DNA of 64,000 bases, taken from assembly GCF_000321225.1 (NCBI RefSeq), contig NW_004451010.1, forward strand, positions 2,087,129-2,151,128, given 5' to 3'. The notes beneath the pieces were generated by a model. The model was not told the DNA's origin, made no database searches, and saw nothing but the letters and a program-made list of their open reading frames with translations. The DNA comes from Odobenus rosmarus divergens (lineage: Eukaryota > Chordata > Mammalia > Carnivora > Odobenidae). Shown here in pieces: positions 36,926 to 48,317 of the stretch. Position 1 is the stretch's first letter. Every line of letters begins with the position of its first letter. Made by a program: the position numbers and the translations under genes.

Positions 36926-37659
36926 GTATTTTGGAGGTAACTGAAACATGCTGTGTGCTTCTGAAAAGTAGGTAACCATGGCTCATTTGAGTGGTGTGAT
37001 CAGTCTGTCCTTTCATGTCTCTCACTAAGAATAAAGTGAAATGATTAGAATTGGGATGGTAGAAATTAAATAAGGCATATAAATGGATAGACTAAATTTA
37101 AGGCCTTTAAATTCCTGTGTGGTGGGAGAAGAGTTAACAGTTCTCGTTTTGAGCTTTATACTAATCAGAGTAGTTTGGCTCATTATTTAAGTCAGAAATT
37201 AACAATCTGCTTTTAGAACCTGTAACAATTACTAACTTATTGTCAGTATAGTTAGGCAGACATTGTCTCACACTCTTGTTGACTTTGTCACCTACTTTAA
37301 ATGTAATACGTACTCTGTTACCATAAGAGGATCTTTGTTTTCTCCAGTAACAAGAAATTGGACAAGGACTTGTAAACCCAAATAGTTACCTCCCTGAGGT
37401 ATCAGAGAGCTTCCAGAAAGAAATCACACTGAACTTTAGACCACTCCTTTCTTTTATTCTGTAGAGTAATCCAGTCTATTTCCAGCTTGGAATTGGGAGC
37501 TGAGATCAGGCTAGGGATGTTTACTGTGATTTCTCTGTTTGGTTTGAAGTATTGTGATTTCCCACAATACGCCCATATCTTGCAGCTTGTACTGCAGCTG
37601 GGTTGCCAATTTTTTTTTTTTTTTACATCTATATAGCATATTAGCAGAGTGTCTGAAAA

Positions 37660-37885
37660 TAGTGGGGCTTTGTGAATAGTATGAACAACTGGACAGAATG
37701 GGGTTCAAAGCCTAGGTTTTCTATTTTATAAACTGTTACCTTGGCTTATTTAACTTATTTAGCCTTAATTTCTACATCTGGAAAATTGCAGAAATGATAT
37801 CTAAATTCCAGGTTTGTTAATGAGGTAAGATATTTTAGATTCTTAACAGTGCCTGCCCACAGTTGGTCTGTAATAAATAATAGTT
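37660..37885 (+). repeat. MIR, sense, diverged
   Basis: GGGTTCAAAGCCTAGGTTTT, TTTAGCCTTAATTTCTACAT and TCTTAACAGTGCCTGCCCAC are in MIR order. Confidence 0.6.
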
Positions 37886-38379
37886 TCCTAGCTTTCAGAT
37901 TGAATTATTCTAGATAATTATTCTACTAAAAATGGTACCTGAGAACAAACTAAGTTCTAAATTTTCTTTAATAATGAATCTTATTATTAATAATGACTAT
38001 TGGATGTGATGTATATGAGTCACATTTTATGTAGCTGAATTTCTGATAAACCTAATAATCTCCTGATAAAGGTATTGATACCATACCTTTGTTTATCATA
38101 ATAGGTTTTATAATTTTTCATTGTGTTTAGAGACATTTTACAAGAACTCAAAGATTCTTACATTGTGAATGGAGAAATTAGAAAACTGATAATATAGCCT
38201 GGGAAGCATAGTATAGGCAGGGCATGAATACCTAGGTTCATACATACACAGTGAAAATACAGGTGTAATATAGGCCATGCTGCGGTGTAGCCAAATCAAA
38301 TTCGTTCATTAAAAAATGTTTATAGCATTCCTCTGTGTGCCCAAATAAGCTCGTTGTAATAACAAAATTGTTTTCATTT

Positions 38380-38545
38380 TTTAAGGCACAATTCAAATGT
38401 GGTCTACTTTATGAGGTCGTCACCTTCCTCCCCGCCGACTGCTGCCCCCCTCCTTAATGAGAAATCCCTTTTCTCTGTATTCTTCTGGTATGTGATCTCT
38501 GTCCTGGCACCTACTTCACTGTTTCATAAGAAAAGTAATGCTGCA
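38380..38545 (+). repeat. L2 fragment, sense (probable)
   Basis: CACAATTCAAATGTGGTCTA then TCGTCACCTTCCTCCCC-type wording, as in the L2 region coding the C-terminal ORF2 end and 3' UTR. Confidence 0.5.
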
Positions 38546-38579
38546 CCTACGTGTCAGACATTGGGTTGAAGGTTGTATG

Positions 38580-38785
38580 GAGTCCTAGTTAAGGGCACTG
38601 ACTTTGACATCAGAGAGATGTTAATTTTAATTTGTCACTTGTTGTGTAAAGATTTGTCCTTTCTGAGATCAGTTTACTTAACAGTAAGACAGGGATAAAA
38701 GCTTCTACCTCATGGTTTTGTTGAAAGATTAAGTGGCTTAAGTGGCCCACGATAGTAAGTGTTCAATAGATGGTTATTGGTGTAT
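38580..38785 (+). repeat. MIR, sense
   Basis: GTCCTAGTTAAGGGCACTGA, CTCATGGTTTTGTTGAAAGA and ATAGTAAGTGTTCAATAGAT follow the MIR order through most of its length. Confidence 0.65.
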
Positions 38786-39022
38786 GGCATGTTATTTGTT
38801 GTGTGTAAATATGATATGTGACTGAAATAAAATCTCCTCTTCTACACTGTGCACTTTTTAGGACAGGGAACTATCACTTGGCATTTTGTGTAAGGTTTAA
38901 TAAGTTAGCAAATATTTATTGATAGAATACATTAACTTTCACCTTCACTTGACTTTTAAAAAGAACAGAAATATTTCATAGAAGTTGTCTTCTAAATGAC
39001 TTTGTTTTAAAAATCCCTACAG

Positions 39023-39193
39023 GTACTTTCTCATCCCATAACTTCAGTGTCCTGAAATCTGAGGATTCCACCAAGATAATATGATAGGAACTTTCAGTGA
39101 CTTGGGGCCATATCCTACTTAGACTAATGCAGTCCTTCCAGATTTCCTGAGAGCTTGGTACAACAGCACTCGCTGTAACAGGCACAGGCAATA
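39023..39193 (+). other. TTLL7: TTLL7 5' UTR part of the start-codon exon (left edge inferred)
   Basis: The sequence just before the start codon should be 5' UTR. A plausible acceptor is the AG at 39021-39022, after a T-rich stretch ending CCCTACAG; a second possibility is the AG at 38980-38981. An in-frame TAA at 39176-39178, 15 nt before the ATG, rules out a longer N-terminus in this exon. No TATA box or CpG-dense promoter lies directly upstream, so at least one upstream non-coding exon is expected. The exact left edge is inference. Confidence 0.45.
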
Positions 39194-39218
39194 ATGCCAT
39201 CTTTGCCTCAAGAAAGAG
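39194..39218 (+). CDS. TTLL7: TTLL7 coding exon 1 (start codon, residues 1-8)
   Basis: Twenty-five coding nucleotides encode MPSLPQER plus the first base of codon 9, followed by the donor GTAAGC at 39219. The ATG has A at -3, a reasonable initiation context, and an in-frame TAA lies 15 nt upstream. The exon ends in phase 1; with exon 2 the split codon reads valine. As I recall, human TTLL7 starts with nearly the same residues, with glycine rather than arginine at position 8. This short exon is not recognisable alone. The call rests on its exact in-phase join to exon 2 across a 200-nt intron and on the remembered family N-terminus. Confidence 0.88.
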
Positions 39219-39418
39219 GTAAGCGGATTGACGTAGTCACATCATTATAGATCATCACTGAGAATTTTTTCTAAGAATCAAAGATCAGTTGAGGAGTCTT
39301 AAATAACCAGAATTTATAGTTTTACTTTTTTTTTTTGTGGTGGGGGGGCATCTGTGTTCTCTGCTATGGAATTTTTGTTATTTTAGTGATATTTGATTGG
39401 TTTACATTTCTTTTAAAG
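39219..39418 (+). other. TTLL7: TTLL7 intron between coding exons 1 and 2 (200 nt)
   Basis: An unusually short intron for this gene, with donor GTAAGC and acceptor TTTCTTTTAAAG. It contains a T-run followed by a G-run near 39328-39350 and no recognisable repeat. All other introns seen here are 0.8-5 kb. Confidence 0.85.
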
Positions 39419-39550
39419 TCATTCAGGGACCCTCTCCCCTGGATCTGAATACAGAATTGCCTTATCAAAGCACAATGAAAAAGAAAGTCCGAAAGAAGAA
39501 AAAGAAAGGAACCATTACAGCAAATGTTGCCGGGACAAAGTTTGAAATTG
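39419..39550 (+). CDS. TTLL7: TTLL7 coding exon 2 (residues 9-53, basic N-terminus)
   Basis: The exon is 132 nt, phase 1 to phase 1. It follows the acceptor TTTTAAAG and ends at the donor GTGGGT (39551). It encodes an acidic/polar start, then a dense lysine/arginine run at residues 29-38, then the lead into the TTL domain (ITANVAGTKFEI, residues 41-52). The basic run could act in nuclear targeting or help contact acidic tubulin tails; that is inference from composition. Length and phase fit the family, and no frame damage is seen. Two short open frames on either strand here are shadows of this exon. Confidence 0.95.
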
Positions 39551-40898
39551 GTGGGTCTCCTCAGAATCATGAGGTTTTCCTCACTGTTGGAAAGACTAAA
39601 TTCAGGGAGATATCTTTTGTGTAATTGATTTTTAAATGACTTCTATAAATTGTTCTTTTTTATGAGATATTTAACATGTTAATAAACAGAAACATCAATG
39701 TAAACTAAAAGCTTTAGCTACTAATGGGATGGTATTATATATATGTGCTTTTGGTTAATACTTATTTTTTAAATCAAGTATGAAGTAAACATTAAACAGA
39801 TTAAAATGTTAGATGTAAAATTAAAAAAGTACAAAATTTGAGATTTTTATTAAACAATGACTGACTTCAGGAAGAGAGTAGAAACACATTTCTCTCTGTG
39901 TTTTAAAAAATTGTTTTGATGATGCTGTTGCTTTTTATTAATGAAATTCCAGTTTTTATGTATAAGCAGTATCTGTGGTATAGCGAATAGATAAGAAGAA
40001 TAATTGTTTTAAATTAAGATGCACTTGCCCAGCATTGCAGAACTCTTAACAAATACCAGAAGTACTCAACTGATCTTCCTCTTAGCCATTTTGCTTTAAG
40101 AGAGTTGGGGAACATCATATGAACTTCAAGGATGTTAATTATTCTTACCCTTATTCATCTTTGAGAGTCTCATTTCCATTTACAGTAATTCACCAAAGTT
40201 CTTGAGCAATCAGTGGAATACTTCACTGGAATTGAGGTGCCCCAATACTCTATTCCAACAAGTGGTCCTCAGAGGCGGGGACTTGAACAGGTTAGCGTGG
40301 GAGGGTGAGATGTGAAAGATTCAGGGTTTATTTGCAGCATGTTTTCTAGAAACAAGAGTAAGGTGACCATTGTTAAAGTGATTGATGGTTGGTGTTAACT
40401 TATCCTCTTACTTACTTTTAAGGTTCTGGTGGGGTTCATAAGGAACCTTGATCTATAGGAGAGTGTTTCAGTTCACTTCCCTCTCACTTTCCCAGGAAGT
40501 TTTCCCAGGGCTGAAGTTGCCTTAGCATTCTTTATACTGATTCCTACCTCCTTGCTGAACCTGCGCCGTGGTGTTTAACAGAATTCCTGGCTCAATCCTT
40601 GGATCAGGGACTGTTGGGAGAATACAGAGCCAAGTATAGGGAAGGGAAAGAGAGAATTGGCCATGTGTGAAGGAGAAAGTGCTACCTTGCTTTTCCCTTA
40701 TTTAAGCAAGTGATATGCAACAGCTTACTTTTTATAATTTAATTCCTGCTCTCTTGGCATTTTGAATTACATAATGAAAATACACTTAAGCCATAGTCAG
40801 CACACCTGTGTTTTTGCCCTGGTGTTGCCTGTTTCTTCATGTAGAATACTTTGTTGTAGTTTTAATAGTAATATTTTTATAACCATTGACCAAACATT

Positions 40899-41095
40899 TT
40901 TTTTTAAAGATTTTATTTATTTATTTGAGAGAGAGAGAGAATGAGAGATAGAAAGCACGAGAGGGAAGAGGGTCAGAGGGAAAAGCAGACTCCCTGCTGA
41001 GCAGGAAGCCCGATGTGGGACTCAATCCCGGGACTCCAGGATCATGACCTGAGCCGAAGGCAGTCGCTTAACCAACTGAGCCACCCAGGCACCCC
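40899..41095 (-). mobile_element. Can-SINE, antisense, in TTLL7 intron 2
   Basis: Full element of the CAGTCGCTTAACC subtype. TGACCAAACATTT is repeated exactly at 40887-40899 and 41096-41108. Confidence 0.95.
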
Positions 41096-41574
41096 TGACC
41101 AAACATTTCTGCAGGCAGTACCTCATTTAATCTTCCAAATAACCCTGTAAAATAGGCTGCATTACTCCCTTCCTCTCTTTTCCCTGCCTTTCCTCACTCT
41201 AATAGTGAGGTGAATTTGAAGTGGCATATAGCCATAAGAAAATAAACATGGAAAAATAAAGATAGTAAAATAAGATGAATCTTGTGGCTGGCAAGAATCC
41301 AAAATACATACCATGAGACCCTCTATAGTTAGAGATGGACACGGATTTGACTCAGAGCTTCCTAGCAACCAAAGCAAATATTAAATCATAATCAGTTATA
41401 GGATGCACAGTGCCCAGAAGATAAAATCGTACTGGTTATTCAAAGGACATATGACTTCTGTATTCCTGAGTCTTGAGAGAAATTTCTCTAATAGTTTCTT
41501 ATGAAGACATGTTGTGGAATAATGAAGTACATTCTCTCAGTAGTTCTATAATTATTACATTATGAAATTCCACA

Positions 41575-41725
41575 TTATTTTTTATACATCCTTTATAGCA
41601 AAGTTGAAGAAACAAGTCCAGAGTTAGCAACTTATCCAAGTTCACACAGATGGCAAAAGTGGAACTTGAACCTGAATTCATTTGTTTCCAAGTTCAGTTT
41701 TCTTTTTACTCTATCATATTGCCCA
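41575..41725 (-). repeat. MIR, antisense
   Basis: GTCCAGAGTTAGCAACTTAT, CCAAGTTCACACAGATGGCA and CTTTTTACTCTATCATATTG follow the antisense MIR order. Confidence 0.6.
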
Positions 41726-42409
41726 AATAAAATGTGAATTGGAATTTAAAATGAGAAACACAAATGTTTCTTCTGTATCTAAAATTCAGAGAGTTGCATG
41801 GATTCCTATTTTTAAAACTCCTGAACAGCCTCTGAAAGCTCTGTGGGTCAAGGCAAAAGATCATAGGACAAATTGTGAGGAATGTATTTTTGATAATTTT
41901 TATTAAATGCCGACGAGAAAGATCAGAGAGGGGGGTATGTAAGTTTGCAAAGGGAAACGTGAGGAAATGGTTCATATGGTTATCTCTATTTTACCAATGA
42001 GGCATTTGGTTTGGTAGAAATTCAGTATGGAGGCAAGTATTTCACCCCCTTTTTAAAAGAGAGCTCCTAAAATACCAGCATTTAAAGGCGTGGAGTTAGG
42101 CTTTAGCTGTCAACAACTTTCTATTTGGAACTGACGCATTAAATGGATTTCTTTTCCGTGCGGTGGAGGATGATATCCTTAAAAGATTCCAATTGATTTC
42201 TAAAATTTCAGTTCAAATAAAAATTTGATTAAATAGCTTACCTGAAAAAAGTGACATTTTAATACCCGGCATTGTATTTTTCTTTGAAGTTCAACTTTGT
42301 CAGCCCTTCAAGCTTTGAATTTCATAATAAAAGAGATTTATATATGACTGACCTTACAGATTTGCTTTTGTGAATCTAAGGAAAGAATGGATCTTTTCCA
42401 CTATTGTTA

Positions 42410-43000
42410 TATAACCCGAATGTTCCCAGCCTCACTGGTTCATGCACACATTCATAACCACATTGTAGTAGCTCATTATACTCCCTCCCTCTGTAACTGC
42501 CACCAGTTCCCTTTCTCTCTTTAAGGTCTTCTCGGTTATTTCTGAGCATCCCCAGACAACATCTCTCCTGAACTCAGGAACAGGTCTGTCTTGAGCTGCT
42601 ATTCTGGCCTCATTGTTTTTTTTCTGCTTATGAGTGAGGTAAAGCAGTCTCCCAGGCTGGGTGGCTATGGCCGTTGTCCTTCCTGTGAGCCCTTTCTAGG
42701 TGGCACGGCAGGTCCCGAGCCCTCAGGTCACCAAAGCTGCATGGTGGTCTGGGGCAGACAAGAGAACAGCCCTTCCCCCAACTCTTGCTTTGTACATTGT
42801 CACCTGGACCTTCAGAACAGCCCCAAGTTTTCCCAAGCCTCTCACGGAAAATGGCAACTTCAGCTCAGCATTCCTCCCCCACCCCAGCATCACACACCTC
42901 CAATCACTGTTCTCTTCTTTTATGCCTGTGTTCTAGGAACCATTGCATAAAAAGTCCTTTCTTTCTCCTCAGCCAAAAAGCCATCAAGAGTCTCTAGGAC
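42410..43000 (+). other. GC-richer patch with all three + frames open
   Basis: Between about 42785 and 42936 none of the three forward frames contains a stop; the longest frame (42591-42950) has 119 codons. Acceptor-like tracts occur at GTGTTCTAG (42926-42934) and TTTCTCCTCAG (42963-42973). No protein family is recognised. It may be a low-stop GC-rich segment, an old LTR-like relic or an unannotated alternative exon region. Confidence 0.35.
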
Positions 43001-43164
43001 TTGAGACTGACAAGTGTCTGCTCATCACTTTTATACTTGAGCCAAGTAAATTCAGACAGTTGATCCGCTCTTACCATTTCTCCTCATATATAGGGTATAC
43101 AGTAAAAGGAAAACATTTAAAAATAAAACATTGAAGTGCTGCTATATAGTAACACCTTTCTATT

Positions 43165-43709
43165 AAGACTCATATGATCTCACTGATCTGAGGAATTCTT
43201 AATCTCAGGAAACAAACTGAGGGTTGCTGGAGTGGTGGGGGGTGGGAGGGATGGGGTGACTGGGTGATGGACATTGGGGAGGGTATGTGCTACTGTGAGC
43301 ACTGTGAATTGTGCAAGACTGTTGAATCACAGACCTGTACCTCTGAAACAAATAATACATTATATGTTAAAAAAAAAAAAGAAGAAGATAGCAGGAAGGG
43401 AAAAATGAAGGGGGGGAAATCGGAGGGGGAGACGAACCATGAGAGACGATGGACTCTGAGAAACAAACTGAGGTTCTAGAGGGGAGGGGGGTAGGGGGAT
43501 AGGTTAGCCTGGTGATGGGTATTAAAGAGGGCACATTTGCATGGAGCACTGGGTCTGATACGCAAACCATGAATCATGGAACACTACATCAAAAAATAAT
43601 GGTGATTAACATAATATAATAATAAAAACATAAAAAAATACTAATGATGTAATGTATGGTGATTAACATAACACAATAAAATAAAATAAAAAAATATTTT
43701 ATTAAAAAA
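43165..43709 (+). mobile_element. LINE-1 3' end, sense, carnivore type
   Basis: Contains ATGAGAGACGATGGACTCTG, GAGAAACAAACTGAGGTTCT, GTGATGGGTATTAAAGAGGG and GGTGATTAACATAACACAAT, ending in an A-rich tail. About 545 nt, strongly 5'-truncated. It is the only sense L1 in the visible TTLL7 introns. Confidence 0.88.
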
Positions 43710-44434
43710 AGACTCAGAATTCTGTTGGAAACCAAAATTTATCCTAAATATTTTGCTTATCTTTATTCCAAACTTGAAATTCATTGGAAGACAAATGTTA
43801 GTATGTTAATCAGAGGGGAGCATATAAATAGTTTGTACTGAAAAACAAGCTTTCTTCCAAGCATAAATTTTTTCAATAGGATTAAAGGGTTAGGAGCAGA
43901 TAGGAGGGCCAGTTTCCAGATCTCTATTGTGAATTCTGCTTCATTATTTCATTTCCTGAGTCAACATAGCTGACTTGGTTTTAACTGCTAAAAATAATTT
44001 GAACTGGGGAGGTGGAAAGTATAGGATAGGTCTAATGATCAGGAACTATTTTTCCCTTTTCCCTTTTAGCCCAAGGTCACAAAAAAAGCCATGAAGTACA
44101 TTTTCCTGAGTAGAGGTGTTGTCTCAGCTGTGTGTATGTTTTCAATGTGCCATGAATAATCACTGAACTCTTTAGCAGCGTTGTGTACCTGCTAAATCTC
44201 AGAGGGTTGAATCCAAGGATTTTGAGTGCAACTTAAAAACAGTTCTCAGTTACTGTGAGTATAATTTGGCCCTAGATAAATTGTTGTAACTAAAAATAAG
44301 GGTATGCTGTAACTAATGGATATTTTGCAAATGAAATACTGTGAGATAAAATTTAAATATATCAAAAATGTTTCCACAACGAATATATTTCAGTAGTATT
44401 TTAATTTTCATTTCACTTAATCATTTATTTGCAG

Positions 44435-44556
44435 TTCGTTTAGTAATAGATGAAATGGGATTTATGAAAACTCCAGATGAGGATGAAACAAGTAACCTTA
44501 TATGGTGTGATTCTGCGGTTCAGCAGGAGAAGATTGCAGAGCTGCAAAATTACCAG
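44435..44556 (+). CDS. TTLL7: TTLL7 coding exon 3 (residues 53-93)
   Basis: The exon is 122 nt. The acceptor is TTATTTGCAG and the donor is GTGGGG, which lacks the usual A at +3/+4 and so looks only moderately strong. It enters in phase 1 and leaves in phase 0. It encodes RLVIDEMGF and the following acidic stretch, ending in QNYQ. This is the start of the TTL fold, where the family has the N-terminal subdomain that packs on the ATP-grasp core. The join to exons 2 and 4 gives uninterrupted sequence matching my memory of TTLL7. Confidence 0.95.
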
Positions 44557-45383
44557 GTGGGGATTAATCATGACCAATTATTGGTTTTAGGAGAGTTATA
44601 TGAATTCCATTGTAATTTTACTTAGATAGGGTTCTTAATGCGTGGACATATTAAATTTCAGTTCTAACTTACCTAAATAGCCTGTTTTGTTGCTGTCCAG
44701 TTGTGCTTTGCATAAAAGCCTGAATTCCTTCCAATCTAACTTTTAACCTCTTTCCATCTTTAAGGAAGAATTAACAGGAGAAAACGCTTCCTACACGGGT
44801 GCTTTGCATTATGCTTAAAGATGAGTGACATGGAGTAGATTGCACAGAGAGATCAGGAAGTTGAAATACCTTGTAATGTCTGCTATGTGTAATCTGGCTT
44901 CATTTATTTTTAGAATGTCAAACAAACATATTAAAAAAGAGACATCAAACTAAAAAGCCAAATACACAGAATTTTAGACAATTGACATTTTGTATAGTTT
45001 GTCAGTGTAGAACGTAATACAAAATTGACTATAGGAAACCAGGCCATTTTCGCCAGTGCTTATCTGTATGAATATAGTAAATATAGAATACTAGAAATAA
45101 TTTGGACATTGAATCACCAGTTATTCAACACAGAAAATTGTAACTTTAATATCTGTGTAAACACCATTTTCTAATTTCTTAAAAAATTTGCAATTTTATT
45201 CTTTGATTATTGTAGATTCTTTAATTCTATAAAGTCATTATAAGTCATTTAATTTTAAATGTTTTACATTAATAGTTTTTTTAAAACATTAAATTCAGAG
45301 GATGGATGTAACTCTATTATAGTATAAATGAATATATTCATTAAGTCCATGAGAATATTAATATTTACCTTTATATTTTCCAG
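44557..45383 (+). other. TTLL7: TTLL7 intron 3: no recognisable element
   Basis: An 827-nt AT-rich intron. I see no repeat, exon-like segment or simple-sequence tract in it. Confidence 0.75.
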
Positions 45384-45451
45384 AGGATCAACCATTTTCC
45401 AGGAATGGGGGAGATCTGTCGAAAGGATTTCTTAGCAAGAAATATGACCAA
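45384..45451 (+). CDS. TTLL7: TTLL7 coding exon 4 (residues 94-116)
   Basis: A small 68-nt exon with acceptor TATATTTTCCAG and donor GTAATC. It encodes RINHFPGMGEICRKDFLARN followed by MTK. The HFPGM..I..KD..ARN pattern is typical of glutamylating TTLLs near the end of the N-terminal subdomain. The exon leaves in phase 2; its last two bases plus the first base of exon 5 make the lysine codon at 116. It is too short and split to be noticed as an open frame, and was found by tracing the protein between exons 3 and 5. Confidence 0.94.
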
Positions 45452-45574
45452 GTAATCTTCATTTTCTTATAATAGAGAAGACCTTCTCAAAGTTTGTTTT
45501 GAATATTATAGTGTATCCTTCACCAAGTTACATTGATTTGAAATGATATTTTGATTGAAGAGATAGAATTTTAG

Positions 45575-45745
45575 AGCTAGCAGGTCTTAGAAGTTTCCTG
45601 GTTCTTCCTTCATTTTTCAGAGGAGGTAACTTAGAATCAGAGAAATGAGTATCTTGCACAAGTCAAACAAATAGTTAATAGCAGAGCTGGAGCAGAATCC
45701 TGGTCTCCAGAATCTCAGGCTTCTTTTTTACTGCAATTTAGCAAC
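45575..45745 (-). repeat. MIR, antisense
   Basis: TTTTCAGAGGAGGTAACTTA, GTATCTTGCACAAGTCAAAC and AGCAGAGCTGGAGCAGAATC are the antisense MIR core order. Confidence 0.7.
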
Positions 45746-46159
45746 ATAATACACTGTGTGTGTATGTGTATGTTCATATCCTGGTTATTGAGCATCTGTA
45801 TGTTATTGAGCATCTAATGTGTGCCAGACACTATAGTAGGTGCATTTGTGCACTCACACATAGACACGTGTGTCTGTCCCTACCCAGGGATATACGTGTA
45901 TATATATTTATCTCTGAGACCAGTATTTGGAGTAACAATCTGCTTTTATGGGAAAAACTGTTCACAGTTTCTCAAGTGTTATACCAAATGAACTGAAGAA
46001 ATTTTATGCAATTTATATTTCTGTGGATTAGGTTTTTTTTTTAGTTTAAGGAAGTTGAGTGATAATTTGAGAAAGTTTTTAAAAAAGAAAACTCAATCAG
46101 AGAAAGGTTAGTAAACTTGGTATGCAACTGACTATTTATAGGCATCATGTGAAAGTTTA

Positions 46160-47700
46160 TACACCCACTTACTCAACAAATATTTTTTGTGTGTCTACTA
46201 TAGACTAGAGACTGCTAACAAGTAAACAAGACAAAGAAGGCCTGGTCCCTGATTAGAACTCAAATTTTAGTAAGGGAGAAAGAGTGATACATATAATACA
46301 GTTTGACGGTACCACATTAGGGGAGAGTCATTGTATGGCTCTGACAAGGATGATGACAGAGGTCATTTCTAGGAGGGCCCAGATGGTTTTCTGGAGAATT
46401 CGAATGCAAAATGGATATTGAAAAGTGTATAGGAGTTCACCCTTTGAGAAGAAGGCAACGAGACTATAGGCAAAGACAACAGTGGGAGAAACTATATGGA
46501 GACTTAAACCAATATGATATGTTTGGGGAACTACTAAGCAGTTTCTGTGGTTTTATAGGGTGCCAGGAGGCTCAGTGTAAGATGATGCTGCAGATAAATG
46601 CGAAGACCAGGCTGGGTACACCGTGTTACTATGTTTTATTCAATCATTTAATCATTGATTCTTTAATCTCTTTAACTATGCAGCAAATATTTCTGTTTAT
46701 CCTGAGAGAAATGAGAACTTTTTTAATGGGTTTAAGCAGAGAAATGTTGTTTTTGATACTCTTGGTGGGCCTGTAGATAATGGATTCAAAGAAGGTAGAA
46801 AGGAAGGAGGAAGCCCTGAAGGAGGTGATTGTCAACATCTGATAAACCAAAGGAGAGATAGTGGGAATGGGGTAGAGAAAATACATCTGGAAAATAGGGA
46901 AGAGATAGAATTGACAGGACTGGGAAGCTGCTGTGATGTGAGACTCAAAGGGGAGGAGGAGAGCAGTGTCCAAGATGGCTTAGGAGATCGTGTAGGTGGG
47001 GCAATTTAGTAACACAGGGTTATAGGAAGAACAGACTTCAGAGGAAAGGGAATTCCCTCTATAAAGTTTTGGACATGTGTTTCATTGAAGTCATTTACTT
47101 TCATCTAACATATTTGTTAAATATCTATTATATGCTGCGCAGTGCGCTGGCCTTTGGGCACATGAGGTGATCGGAATCAGATTTTTGGCTTTTACAACTT
47201 TGGGTTGCAACTGTGATAAGTGCAATGAAGTAGAGGTACATAGTTGTAAATCAGTGCACAGTGAAGGACATCTGGCTGAGGGAGGCATTGGAGAGTTTCC
47301 CTGAGGATGTGATGTGGAAGTCTAAATATGAATGCTGAGTAGGAGTTTATCGATGAAAATGGTAGAGAACAGCTTTCTGGGAAGGAAGAATAGTATGGTC
47401 TGAGGTCATAATGCTGGAAGACAGCAGGAATAGTCAGGATACTGAAATAAAGCCAGGTGTAGCTGGAGCACAGAGACATTGATGGGAATGGGAGAGATTA
47501 GCTGAATGGTGATGGTTGGGATTATAGTCCTTATCCTAAATTCCACAGGAGAGGACGGGTGGGGGTGAAGCTGGTAAAATGACCATATTTGCATTTTGAA
47601 AAGATCATTCTACTTGCTTTGTAGAGAACAGAAGTCGGTATGGCTGGGAGAGGCAAGAGGGTTAAATGTAGACCCATTAGTAGCTATTACAAATAGGCAA
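46160..47700 (-). repeat. Long degenerate ancient repeat (L2-associated), probably two copies
   Basis: ACTCAACAAATATTTTTTGT starts one copy; a second starts near 47105 (TATTTGTTAAATATCTATTA). Interiors contain CACAGAGACATTGATGG- and TTTTGAAAAGATCATTCTAC-like wording typical of this old family. The many 60-120-codon frames on both strands here are shadows of it. Confidence 0.5.
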
Positions 47701-48317
47701 TTTCTCATTTTTATAGAATCCTTGGAATTTTCCTTAAGGAAAAAGGAATCTTCTATTAGATGGAAAGTTATGACCTATTTATATAAAAATAGAATTAACT
47801 AAATTACATGTTTAATATCATTTAGTAAATCCATGACAGCTATGAGCAGAAATTATTCCATATTTCCAAATTCCTAAGACTGCATGTCTGTTTTGAAACT
47901 ATACATTTTTACATCAAATGATTTGTGCTAGATTGCTAAATGGAATAAAGTATTTCTCTTGAATATATGCATGCTTGGATTTTTTCCCAAACATCTATGT
48001 GAAAGAATGGTATCATTCATAAATACCCTATGTGGTTAGTTTAAAATATATTATTTTAATTAAAACTTTAAATTGATCTAATTTCATATCATTGTTAAAA
48101 ATATGATAAATACATTTAAAGGTATTGGACACAAAAACAAGGACATTAGCACTGTTACTGTGTTTCCTTTAGCTTTGTGTATATGTGTGTATGTGTGTTT
48201 TCCAAACCAGTCAATGTTAGCCTATTTTGTATTGAGATTATTTAGCTTATTGGCTTATTCTGGATCTGACAGGTAGAGTTGGTAATTGCTTCCCTTCTCA
48301 TGGGGTAGAGAAGAAAT

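Larger units (their letters stand above)
36930..39022. other. Non-coding stretch directly upstream of the TTLL7 start exon
   Basis: Contains MIR and L2 pieces (37660-37885, 38380-38545, 38580-38785). No CpG island, TATA box or other promoter sign is visible, so this is more likely intron than promoter. Confidence 0.6.
39551..44434 (+). other. TTLL7: TTLL7 intron 2: contents
   Basis: A 4.9-kb intron. It holds an antisense Can-SINE (40899-41095), MIR fragments near 41110-41160 and 41575-41725, a GC-richer patch (42410-43000) with unusual multi-frame openness, and a sense L1 3' end (43165-43709). The rest (39551-40890, 41730-42400, 43710-44434) shows no recognisable gene or repeat. Confidence 0.8.

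Noticed and set aside
46411..46973. 121- and 109-codon frames on opposite strands
   Set aside because: They lie in the degenerate ancient repeat within TTLL7 intron 4; no family likeness.
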